NCBI RefSeq assembly: GCF_000192575.1
Contig: NZ_GL876926.1
Coordinates: 1,188,434-1,252,433 of the forward strand
Origin: Novosphingobium nitrogenifigens DSM 19370
GTDB lineage: Bacteria > Pseudomonadota > Alphaproteobacteria > Sphingomonadales > Sphingomonadaceae
Direction: 5' to 3'
DNA: 64,000 bases
The notes beneath the pieces are model-generated. The model was not told where the DNA came from. It ran no database searches and saw only the letters and a list, made by a program, of their open reading frames with translations. The position numbers and the translations under genes are program-made. Position 1 is the stretch's first letter. Each line of letters opens with the position of its first letter. Positions 56,448 to 64,000 of this stretch are shown here, one piece after another.

Positions 56448-56879
56448 TACACCTCCTCCTTGCAAGATCGCACTCCCTTCGTGCGACGCGGCCGGATCAG
56501 GTGTGGCCGGTGCTTTTCTCGGTTCGGACTGCACCCCCCTGGTCCCGACCGCACGCCCTCTCCCTGCGCGCAACACAAGTGTCGCACGCCGGACTGGGGA
56601 TGGCGGTCGAGAAGCAGCGCGACCCGCACCGGATTGACGATGGAGCGATACGTTGCAGCGCAATATGGCTGCGGAATCGGATTAGGCCCGACGATTTCGG
56701 GTTTCACAATTTCAAATATGCAAATTGAAGTTTCCGGATTTACGAAAGCAATTCTCGCCGGATCCAAACCGGAAAACCGCCGCCAAATCGCTGAAATCCG
56801 CGCCACCCTTTTTGGATCGGACGCTACAAGACCGCCCCGCCCGTGTTGACTCGCACCTTGCGTTCGATAGCTTCGAACG
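56448..56879. promoter_or_regulatory. Divergent control region, TonB receptor / LysR
   Basis: 432 bp without a supported gene. It holds an AT-rich core at 56690-56760 and an inverted repeat, CAATTT (56707-56712) and AAATTG (56722-56727), spaced by 9 bp. Its inner part ATTT-N9-AAAT fits the T-N11-A form of LysR-type boxes. The LysR start lies 150 bp to the right and the receptor start 260 bp to the left. Confidence 0.5.
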
Positions 56880-57797
56880 GTGTCATTCTCCTTTCGCCAA
56901 ATCCGCTATTTCGTGGCCATTGCCGAACTCGGCTCGCTGTCGGGCGCGGCCAAGGCGCTCAATGTCACACCCTCCTCGATCACGGTCGCAATCCACGATC
57001 TGGAACAGCATCTGGCCTGCCGCCTGTTCGAACGGCGCGCACGAGGCATGGAACTGACGCTCAAGGGGCAGCAATTCCTCCGCCACGCCCGCTCGATCCT
57101 CGACACCGTGGCACAGGCGCGACGAAGCCTTGAAGACGACCTGACCGAAGTGGGCGGCCGCCTCAATCTGGGGGTCACCCCCCTGCTCGCGGGCTATGTC
57201 CTTGCCGAACAGCTTGCACGCTTTCGCCAGGCCTACCCCAATCCCCAGGTCTCGATCGTGGAGGACAGCCGCGAGGATCTCGAACACCTCCTGATCGGCG
57301 GCGAAGTCGATGCGGCGGCGATGATCCTGCCTGCGGGCGAACCGGCCCAGGCGATGCAGACCATGCAGATCGCCGCATCGCCCTATCGGCTGTGGATGGC
57401 CGCCGACCACCCGCTGGCCCGGCAAAGCGCCATCGATCATGCAGCCCTCGACGGCCTGCCGCTGATCCTGCTGGCCACCGACGAAATCGCCGAAACCGCC
57501 GAAAAGCACTGGCGGCGTCTGGGGCTCAAACTCAACGTGCTGGTCCGCACCCGCTCGGTCGAGGCGGTGCGCAGCCTTGTCGCGACCGGAGCGGGGGTCG
57601 CGGCCATGCCCGACCTGGCCTATCGCCGCTGGTCACTTGAAGGCGACCGGGTCGAAGCGCGCCCCTTGCGCGATCCGCCGACCCCTGCACGGGTTGCGAT
57701 CACCTGGCGCCGGGGCACCAACCAGTCCGCCGCACTCAAAGGTTTCCTTGCCGTCGTGCGCGGACAGAGTGCGGTGCATGAAGAAAACGTCGGATGA
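56880..57797 (+). CDS. LysR-family transcriptional regulator
   Basis: 305 aa beginning at GTG (56880); no ATG lies between the upstream region and the conserved RQIRYFVAIAELGSLSGAAKAL helix. HTH at about 5-62, effector domain after residue 90. Divergent from the TonB receptor and upstream of the aldehyde dehydrogenase-permease pair, so it could control either. The long 5' region with the LysR-box-like repeat favours the receptor. Confidence 0.87.
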   Translation: MSFSFRQIRYFVAIAELGSLSGAAKALNVTPSSITVAIHDLEQHLACRLFERRARGMELTLKGQQFLRHARSILDTVAQARRSLEDDLTEVGGRLNLGVTPLLAGYVLAEQLARFRQAYPNPQVSIVEDSREDLEHLLIGGEVDAAAMILPAGEPAQAMQTMQIAASPYRLWMAADHPLARQSAIDHAALDGLPLILLATDEIAETAEKHWRRLGLKLNVLVRTRSVEAVRSLVATGAGVAAMPDLAYRRWSLEGDRVEARPLRDPPTPARVAITWRRGTNQSAALKGFLAVVRGQSAVHEENVG

Positions 57798-57961
57798 CCC
57801 TCGCTCAGCGTTCGTCAAATGCGAAAGCGCGGTTTCCTTATTTGAAATGGTGAAGCCTCAAACGCTCCGATAGCCTTTTCCTCGCAACAGACCGGCGTGG
57901 GCACCCGCAACATTCTTGCGCGCGCCTTGCCATCGCCCGGTCGACAAAAGGAAGCGTCGAC

Positions 57962-59386
57962 ATGACTTACCTGATGCGCATTGGCGACAGTTTCGAGGCA
58001 GGACAGGAAGCCCCCGAGAAACTTATCAACCCCCGCGACGGCAGCCTGATCGGCGAAGTCGGCGAGGCTTCCCCCGCTCAGGTCGAAGCTGCGGTTGCCG
58101 CTGCCGAAGCCGCCTTCACGACATGGTCGCGCACTTCGCCTGCGGAACGCTCGAACCTGCTGCTCAAGCTCGCCGACCGGATCGAGGCGCAGGCCGAAAC
58201 CTATGCCCGTCTCGAAGCGCTCAACTGCGGCAAGCCCTACCCTTGCGTGCTCAACGACGAAATTCCCGCGATCGTCGATTGCGTACGGTTCTATGCCGGA
58301 GCCGCCCGCGCGATGCAGGGACCGCTGGCGGGTGAATACCTGCCCGGCCACACCTCGATGATCCGCCGCGACCCGATCGGGGTGATCGCCTCGATCGCGC
58401 CGTGGAACTATCCGCTGATGATGGCGATCTGGAAGATCGCGGCGCCGGTGGCCGTGGGCAACACCGTCGTGCTCAAGCCTTCGGAACTCACTCCGCTGAC
58501 CAGCTTCAAGCTGGCCGAGGACGCCGCCGCCATTTTCCCGCCCGGCGTCATCAACGTCATTTACGGACGCGGCGAAAGCGTCGGCAGCCATCTCATCAAC
58601 CACCCCTCGGTGGCGATGATCTCGGTCACGGGCGACATCGCCACCGGACGCAAGGTTCTTTCGGCCGCGACCAAGACGATCAAGCGCACTCATCTCGAAC
58701 TGGGCGGCAAGGCGCCGGTCATCGTCCTCGACGACGCGGACATTGACGAAGTGGTTTCGGCCCTGCGCATTTTCGGCTTCTACAATTCGGGGCAGGATTG
58801 CACCGCCGCGTGCCGGATCTATTGCGCTGCGCCCGTTTACGACCGTCTGGTCGCCGAACTTGCCGGCGCGGTTTCAACCTTGCGCTACAATCAGGCGGAC
58901 GATGAAGAAAACGAGATCGGCCCGCTGATTTCCGAACGTCAGCTTTCGCGTGTCGCTGCGTTCGTCGCGCGCGCGGCCGAGGAACCGCATATCGAGATCG
59001 CCACCGGCGGCGCAGCGGGCAGCGAAAAGGGCTTCTATTTCCAGCCCACCGTCGTTGCCCACGCGCGTCAGAGCGACGAGATCGTCCGCCGCGAAGTGTT
59101 CGGCCCGGTCGTCTCCGTCACGCGCTTCGACGACATCGAGGACGCGATCACCTGGGCCAACGATTCCGATTACGGCCTCGCCTCGTCCGTATGGTCGCGC
59201 GACGTAGGAAAGGCGATGCGTGTCGCCTCTGCGCTGCGCTATGGCTGCACATGGGTGAACACCCACTTCATGCTCACCAGCGAAATGCCGCACGGTGGGT
59301 TCAAGCAGTCGGGCTACGGCAAGGACATGAGCCTCTATGCGCTGGAGGACTACACCTGTCCGCGCCACATCATGATCAAGCTGTGA
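57962..59386 (+). CDS. Gamma-aminobutyraldehyde / betaine-aldehyde-type dehydrogenase
   Basis: 474 aa NAD(P)+ aldehyde dehydrogenase. [25 protein letters not shown] with the catalytic Glu, and [11 protein letters not shown] with the catalytic Cys. The CTAACR form and overall pattern resemble PatD/YdcW enzymes that oxidise 4-aminobutyraldehyde to GABA in putrescine breakdown. Betaine aldehyde is a realistic alternative given the betaine genes in this genome. Followed by a permease 36 bp downstream. Confidence 0.87.
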   Translation: MTYLMRIGDSFEAGQEAPEKLINPRDGSLIGEVGEASPAQVEAAVAAAEAAFTTWSRTSPAERSNLLLKLADRIEAQAETYARLEALNCGKPYPCVLNDEIPAIVDCVRFYAGAARAMQGPLAGEYLPGHTSMIRRDPIGVIASIAPWNYPLMMAIWKIAAPVAVGNTVVLKPSELTPLTSFKLAEDAAAIFPPGVINVIYGRGESVGSHLINHPSVAMISVTGDIATGRKVLSAATKTIKRTHLELGGKAPVIVLDDADIDEVVSALRIFGFYNSGQDCTAACRIYCAAPVYDRLVAELAGAVSTLRYNQADDEENEIGPLISERQLSRVAAFVARAAEEPHIEIATGGAAGSEKGFYFQPTVVAHARQSDEIVRREVFGPVVSVTRFDDIEDAITWANDSDYGLASSVWSRDVGKAMRVASALRYGCTWVNTHFMLTSEMPHGGFKQSGYGKDMSLYALEDYTCPRHIMIKL

Positions 59387-59422
59387 TCGGGGGTCGCAGC
59401 CAGCAATGACCGGGGAGCAAGC

Positions 59423-60892
59423 ATGACCGAAACGACCGCCGACGACGATGCAGAGCTGAGAGCGCTCGGCTATTCCGCCCAGTTCGACCGCAACATGTCG
59501 CTGTGGGAGAACTTCGCTCTGGGGTTCACCTATCTTTCGCCGGTGGTCGGGGTCTATTCGCTGTTCGCCACGGCGATCGCCTCGGGCGGGCCGCCGATGA
59601 TCTGGTGGTACGGCATTGCCGCCATCGGCCAGATGATCGTCTGCCTGACCTTTTGCGAAGTCGTTTCGCAATTTCCCATCGCCGGGGGCCTCTATCCCTG
59701 GTGCCGCCGCCTTGTCGGCAAGAAATGGGCGTGGATGGCCGGCTGGGTCTATGGCTGGGCGCTGTTCACCTCGATCGCGGGCGTGTCGGCGGGGGCGGCC
59801 CCCTTCGTCGCGCAATTGTTCGGGTTCGAGGCGACGCCGGTCAATTCCGGGCTCATTTCCATTGCGCTGGTCGCGATTTCGACTCTGACCAATCTTGCGG
59901 GCACGAAAACGCTCGCTCGCGTCGCCATGTTCGGGTTCATCTGTGAAATTCTGGGCGCGCTGGTGGTCGGGGCGATCCTCCTGCTGTTCCACCGTCACCA
60001 ACCGGTCTCGGTGATCCTCGACCCCCACGGCGTTTCGCATGGCGGCCCCTATTTCCCGGCCTTCATGTCAGCGGCGATCGTCGGCCTGTTCACTTGCTAT
60101 GGCTTCGAGGCCTGCGGTGACGTCGCCGAGGAAACCCCCAATCCGGGCGTTGCCATTCCCAAGGCGATGAAGTCGACGATCTATATCGGTATGTCCGCAT
60201 CGATCTTCGTGTGCCTTGCGCTGATCCTGTCGCTGCCCGACATCGGGGCGGTGATCGACGGTCGCTCGACGACGCCGATCCAGGATGCGCTGATGGCGGC
60301 CTTCGGCCCGATCGGGACCAAGGCGGTGATCGTGGTCGTGCTGGTCTCGTTCCTGTCCTGCGTGCTCAGCCTTCAGGCTGCGGCAAGCCGCCTTGCCTAT
60401 GCCTATGCCCGCGACGACATGGTTGTCGCCAGCACATGGCTGCGCAAGGTTTCGACAACCCACCACGTTCCGACCAATGCACTCGCATTGTCGGGCGTGA
60501 TCGCGGCGGCCATTCTGGTCTTGGGCATGTTCTTTGCCAATGCCGTTGCGACGATCGTCAGCTTTGCCGTCGTCGGGATCTATGCCGGGTTCCAGATGGT
60601 GGTCATGGCTGCTCTCTTTGCTCGCGCCAAGGGCTGGCGCCCGCACGGGAAATTCCGCCTGGGCGGCTGGGGTTGGCCGATCAACATCGTCGGTCTGGTC
60701 TGGGGTGTGAGCGCGATTGCCGACATGCTCCAGCCGGGCGGCGGCGACCTGCCGTGGTACGAATCCTGGGGCATGGTCATGACCTTTGTCGCCGTAGTCG
60801 TCTCGGGGCTTGTCTACATGGTGATCGGACGGCCTTATGATCGCAGCGATTCTCCGGCAGGAGACGCCTGGCGCCCTCGCAGTGCGGGCTGA
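59423..60892 (+). CDS. APC permease, amino-acid/choline transporter type
   Basis: 489 aa with about 12 helices. The N-terminal MSLWENFALGFTYLSPVVGVYSLFA is characteristic of the APC subgroup containing GABA, polyamine and choline permeases. Co-transcribed with the aldehyde dehydrogenase, it likely imports putrescine, GABA or choline. Followed 34 bp later by a small secreted protein gene with its own strong ribosome site. Confidence 0.87.
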   Translation: MTETTADDDAELRALGYSAQFDRNMSLWENFALGFTYLSPVVGVYSLFATAIASGGPPMIWWYGIAAIGQMIVCLTFCEVVSQFPIAGGLYPWCRRLVGKKWAWMAGWVYGWALFTSIAGVSAGAAPFVAQLFGFEATPVNSGLISIALVAISTLTNLAGTKTLARVAMFGFICEILGALVVGAILLLFHRHQPVSVILDPHGVSHGGPYFPAFMSAAIVGLFTCYGFEACGDVAEETPNPGVAIPKAMKSTIYIGMSASIFVCLALILSLPDIGAVIDGRSTTPIQDALMAAFGPIGTKAVIVVVLVSFLSCVLSLQAAASRLAYAYARDDMVVASTWLRKVSTTHHVPTNALALSGVIAAAILVLGMFFANAVATIVSFAVVGIYAGFQMVVMAALFARAKGWRPHGKFRLGGWGWPINIVGLVWGVSAIADMLQPGGGDLPWYESWGMVMTFVAVVVSGLVYMVIGRPYDRSDSPAGDAWRPRSAG

Positions 60893-60926
60893 ACCCTGCC
60901 GTCATGTCCCAAAAAGGAGGCCAACG

Positions 60927-61373
60927 ATGCTTCGTGCCCTGATCCTCTCTCCCGCTCTTGCCCTTGCCGTTGCGGCTCCGGCCCATGCGGCAAGCCCGGT
61001 CGAAATGAAAATCGACCTTGTCGAACGCGCTGAAACCGATGTGGTCAGCCTCCATGGCGGCAGCGCGGCGGACAATGTCGGCGACCTCGCCACGTTTACC
61101 AATCCGATCTACGACGCTGCCAATCAGGTCAAACTGGGCCACGATCAGGGCTATTGCGTCCGTCTCGTCGTCGGCAAGACAATGGAATGCCACTGGACCC
61201 TGTTCCTCGAAAAGGGACAGATCAGCGTCGATGGACCGGTCTATGACGGCGCGGACAGCACGCTCGCAGTGACCGGCGGCACCGGGCTCTATGCGGCCGT
61301 CCACGGCGAAGTGAAAATCCACCCCCGCGACGCCAAGGCCAGCGGCTATGATTTCCATTATCGCGTCTGGTAA
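60927..61373 (+). CDS. Secreted allene-oxide-cyclase-barrel-like protein
   Basis: 148 aa. AAGGAGG lies 8 bp before the ATG. Signal peptide of about 20 residues ending in AHA. The mature part has the dirigent/allene oxide cyclase barrel pattern: GKTMECHWTLFLEKGQISVDGPVYD and the closing VTGGTGLYAAVHGEVKIHP. Plant members are cyclases or dirigent proteins; bacterial ones have no known role. Periplasmic or secreted. The convergent esterase gene ends 10 bp away. Confidence 0.72.
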   Translation: MLRALILSPALALAVAAPAHAASPVEMKIDLVERAETDVVSLHGGSAADNVGDLATFTNPIYDAANQVKLGHDQGYCVRLVVGKTMECHWTLFLEKGQISVDGPVYDGADSTLAVTGGTGLYAAVHGEVKIHPRDAKASGYDFHYRVW

Positions 61374-61382
61374 TCGGGACGT

Positions 61383-63005
61383 TCAAAGCCTGATATCATA
61401 ATCGGCAACGATCCGCCGCAAGTCGCCATCCGGGTCCGAACTTGCGCGGATCGTCCGATCGAAGAGCATGACCATCCGGCTCTCATCCGAATAGGCGGGC
61501 CAAGCGGGATCGGGACGCCCGGTCCGCGCAAATGCACCCCACGCGCCCATCATCGCCCGCGCAAGACGATCAGCGTCTCCCACGGGATCGGCCGCGCGGC
61601 GCAAGGCATCATTGTCCTTTCCATCCCACGCCGCGCCATAGGCAAGATTGCCGAAGACGAAGGGGATTTCCCCACCGTGCAAGGCCCAGGCTCCGCCAAA
61701 GCAGGGCGTTTTCCAGTCGAAGCGATAGGAAAAGACGTTCCCCGGCGCCGCACGGGCCGCGCTTTGCGTCATGACCATCGCACTATGCCGAAATCCTGCC
61801 AGCGTCGCCGTCTCGAACAACAGCGCCTGCGGTGAAAGACCCGGACGCGCCGCCGCGACCGCCTTCACCAGGGCAAGACCCGCGCCGGGATCGGCAAAGC
61901 CCCTGCCCGGCGCCGCATCGTCCAGCATGGTGGCAATCCCTGCGTCATCGACCGGAGGCGCAAGCATCCCGGCAAAGGCCGCAGCCTCGTCGCGATTGGT
62001 GCCGATCAGCATGGGCAGTCCGGCGGCCCCAGCGGGCGGAGCCTTGCTCCAGTCGAAAGCCGTCACGACCGTGCCGTCGGCGACCGGCTGAAAGAACGGT
62101 CCACCCCGCGCATGGGCGAGCAAGGGCCAGTCGGCAGCCACCAGTGCCGAGACGGGGACTTCGCGCAGGCGTTCGGGGCGATTGGCCTCGATCCCCATCC
62201 GCGCCATGACCGTGCGGGCGACTTCGCTTGCCTGGTCGCGATCCTGCACCCGGGTCAGCGAACCCGATTGCAGGATCGCCTTGTGAAAAAGCCCCCGCGC
62301 CGAGGGCATGGCCATCAAGGTGCCGGTCTTGAACCCGCCTCCCGATTCCCCGAACACGGTCACGTTGGCCCGATCACCGCCGAACGCCCCGATCCCCTCG
62401 CGAACCCAGCGGAGCGCAGCCACCAGATCCTGCTGTCCCGGATTGGCCGCCTCGGCAAAGCGCGGATCGAGATCTCCGAGCCAGAGATAACCGAGCGGGC
62501 CCAGCCGATGGTTGACCGTCACCACCACGACGCGTTCGGTCGCGGCAAGCCGCGCGCCGTCATAAAGCGGCAAGCCGCCCGATCCCGACAGGAACCAGCC
62601 GCCATGGACCCAGACCATGACCGGCAAGGGCCGCTCGCCCGGTTCCGCCGGTGTCCAGACATTGAGATAGAGGCAATCTTCCGATCCCGCGAGAGGATCG
62701 ACCCATGCGGGAAAGTCGGTGTTGACCTGAAGGCAAGGCGCGCCACAGACCTGCGCCCGGCGGGTTCCGGTCCAGCGCGGAGGCTTTCCGGGCGAAGCAA
62801 AACGCCCGCCCCCGACCGGCGGCGGAGCATAGGGAATGCCAAGGAACGCCCGCACGCCACCCCGGTCCTGCCCCGCAAGACGCCCGAACGGGGTTTCGAC
62901 GACAGCCTCGCGGCCCGCCTCCGATGCGGCCCATCCCGGTATGGAAAACCCCGCGGCAAGCAATCCGAGTGCCGTGCGGCGGGACACCCTGTCCATCGCG
63001 CTCAT
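61383..63005 (-). CDS. Carboxylesterase type B, Tat-exported
   Basis: 540 aa alpha/beta hydrolase. The N-terminus SRRTALGLLAAGF with two arginines at 9-10 is a Tat-type signal. Catalytic Ser221 in VTVFGESGGG, the oxyanion HGGWF near 134-138, the acidic residue in GTNRDEAAAF and His in LHGGEIPFVFG are all present. Family members hydrolyse diverse esters. The start overlaps the GH125 stop as ATGA, so it is co-expressed with a glycosidase and could remove acyl groups from the same glycan. Confidence 0.9.
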   Translation of the reverse strand: MSAMDRVSRRTALGLLAAGFSIPGWAASEAGREAVVETPFGRLAGQDRGGVRAFLGIPYAPPPVGGGRFASPGKPPRWTGTRRAQVCGAPCLQVNTDFPAWVDPLAGSEDCLYLNVWTPAEPGERPLPVMVWVHGGWFLSGSGGLPLYDGARLAATERVVVVTVNHRLGPLGYLWLGDLDPRFAEAANPGQQDLVAALRWVREGIGAFGGDRANVTVFGESGGGFKTGTLMAMPSARGLFHKAILQSGSLTRVQDRDQASEVARTVMARMGIEANRPERLREVPVSALVAADWPLLAHARGGPFFQPVADGTVVTAFDWSKAPPAGAAGLPMLIGTNRDEAAAFAGMLAPPVDDAGIATMLDDAAPGRGFADPGAGLALVKAVAAARPGLSPQALLFETATLAGFRHSAMVMTQSAARAAPGNVFSYRFDWKTPCFGGAWALHGGEIPFVFGNLAYGAAWDGKDNDALRRAADPVGDADRLARAMMGAWGAFARTGRPDPAWPAYSDESRMVMLFDRTIRASSDPDGDLRRIVADYDIRL

Positions 63006-64000
63006 CGCCCCGCGCCGAGCAGGTCCGGCATCCGGGCGGCAAGGTCGATCATCATTTCCCCGAACAGGCCATTAGCCCAGGCAAACCAGATGCGGGTGAA
63101 ATGAGCGGGGTTCCCCGCTTCGAATGCCTCGTGCATGAACCCGGTCCCGGCATGGGTTGCCTTGAGTTGGGCAAGGCAATTGGCGACAATGCGCGGATCG
63201 TCGCTCGATTGCGCGCGCACGGCAAGCGACATCGGCCAGATCATGTTCATGCCGACATGCGGCCCACCGATCCCGCTGTTGCCGCCCCGTTCGAAGTAAT
63301 AGGGATTGGCCGTGCTCCAGCACCGCGCCTCCGTCCGGCGAAACATGGGATCGTCCCTTGCCACGCAGCCGAGATAGGCGAGCGAGGCGAGACTGGGCGC
63401 ATTGGCATCGTCCATGAACAGCGTGTTGCCGAACCCGTCGACTTCATAGGCCCAGATGGCGTTTGCGCCGTCGCCGATCCGCCCCCATGCCTGAACCGCC
63501 GCGGCGACTTCATCGGCAAGCGCGACCGCATCGTGGGCAAGCGCCCCGTCATGAAGGACCGTGGCCGCGATTTCCGCAAGCCAGCGCAAGGCCTGTACCG
63601 CAAAGAGATTGGAGGGGATCAGGAAGGGAAAGACGCAGGCATCGTCCGACGGACGGAACATCGAATGGATCAGCCCGACCTTGCGCGTAGGCGATCCCAT
63701 CCCGCCCATCGGCAGGCTGTCGGTCGGACTGGGAGTCGATCGCTGAAAACGATAGGGGCTGGTCCCGTCGCGCCGCTGTTCGGTACGCAAAGTAAAGACG
63801 ATCAGCCGTGCGGCCTGATGCCATTGCGCATCGAAAGGCGCGCTGTCGCCGGTCGCGCGCCAATAGCCATAGGCAAGCCGCACCACGTGGCACAGCGAGT
63901 CCACTTCCCATTTCCGTTCGGCAACGCCCGGGCGCATCTGCGTCTGGTCGGACAGAGCCCACCACAATGGCGTGCGCGTCGCACCGGGGTCGCGGCCAAA
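63002..64000 (-). CDS. Glycoside hydrolase family 125 (exo-alpha-mannosidase), 5' end outside the window
   Basis: The frame stays open to the window edge; the C-terminal 332 residues are seen, of roughly 420-480 in the family. GH125 motifs are clear: FGRDPGATRTPLWWALSD at the edge, MDDANAPSLASLAYLG, GGPHVGMNMIWPMSLAVRA and the final TRIWFAWANGLFGEM. Family members cleave alpha-1,6-linked mannose. A TTG at 63967 is internal, not the start. Coupled to the Tat carboxylesterase downstream. Confidence 0.88.
   Translation of the reverse strand, partial: FGRDPGATRTPLWWALSDQTQMRPGVAERKWEVDSLCHVVRLAYGYWRATGDSAPFDAQWHQAARLIVFTLRTEQRRDGTSPYRFQRSTPSPTDSLPMGGMGSPTRKVGLIHSMFRPSDDACVFPFLIPSNLFAVQALRWLAEIAATVLHDGALAHDAVALADEVAAAVQAWGRIGDGANAIWAYEVDGFGNTLFMDDANAPSLASLAYLGCVARDDPMFRRTEARCWSTANPYYFERGGNSGIGGPHVGMNMIWPMSLAVRAQSSDDPRIVANCLAQLKATHAGTGFMHEAFEAGNPAHFTRIWFAWANGLFGEMMIDLAARMPDLLGAGR

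Overview
The window is GC-rich, densely packed and operon-organised DNA from an alphaproteobacterium, most likely a sphingomonad (Novosphingobium/Sphingobium type). The evidence is four large TonB-dependent receptors paired with catabolic genes, a soxBDAG sarcosine oxidase set, several LysR regulators and many 4-bp ATGA or TTGA stop/start overlaps. No rRNA, tRNA, CRISPR array, complete insertion sequence or prophage was seen. Almost everything is nutrient catabolism and uptake.

Positions 1-13,000 read mainly on the minus strand and form a one-carbon and glycine betaine block. It holds a GcvT-fused dimethylglycine dehydrogenase, a Rieske oxygenase of the glycine betaine demethylase type, soxB-soxD-soxA-soxG, a LysR regulator, and purU, a prolyl-tRNA deacylase and sdaA. 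Together they would take betaine through dimethylglycine and sarcosine to glycine, then serine, then pyruvate, with PurU draining formyl-THF. Positions 13,350-24,130 read on the plus strand: two tandem near-duplicate TonB receptors, a PQQ quinohemoprotein alcohol dehydrogenase, an amino-acid permease, a secreted YbhB-like protein and a ROK fructokinase. A convergent SLC45-like sugar transporter follows.

Positions 25,600-41,020 form an extended histidine-utilisation regulon: hutI-hutH-hutG-hutU (minus), hutF-hutC (plus), a TonB receptor, a histidine ammonia-lyase homologue, and hutD with a four-gene ABC amino-acid importer. A 12-bp motif, ATGTATAGACAT, recurs in exactly the three control regions of this block (one copy with a single change) and is the likely HutC operator. 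The lyase homologue aligns with the local HutH but lacks precisely the Ala-Ser-Gly triad that becomes the MIO cofactor. Known MIO-less relatives are ergothionases, which remove trimethylamine from a histidine betaine. I therefore propose a HutC-controlled uptake and degradation branch for a trimethylated histidine (hercynine or ergothioneine) feeding urocanate into hut. This is the most interesting system in the window.

Positions 41,060-47,700 hold a glutarate module (CaiB-type CoA-transferase and glutaryl-CoA dehydrogenase), divergent XRE-cupin and LuxR regulators, and a second dimethylglycine dehydrogenase-like enzyme. Positions 47,700-49,500 are a sparse patch with a small nucleotidyltransferase, a membrane protein and apparent gene debris. 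Positions 49,500-56,450 carry an M20 deacylase, a flavin monooxygenase, a Rid protein, a DUF1028 protein, a LysR regulator and a convergent TonB receptor, resembling in logic a Rut-like oxidative ring- or amide-degradation pathway. The end holds a LysR regulator, an aminobutyraldehyde dehydrogenase with a permease, a secreted allene-oxide-cyclase-barrel protein, a Tat-exported carboxylesterase and a GH125 mannosidase cut by the window end.
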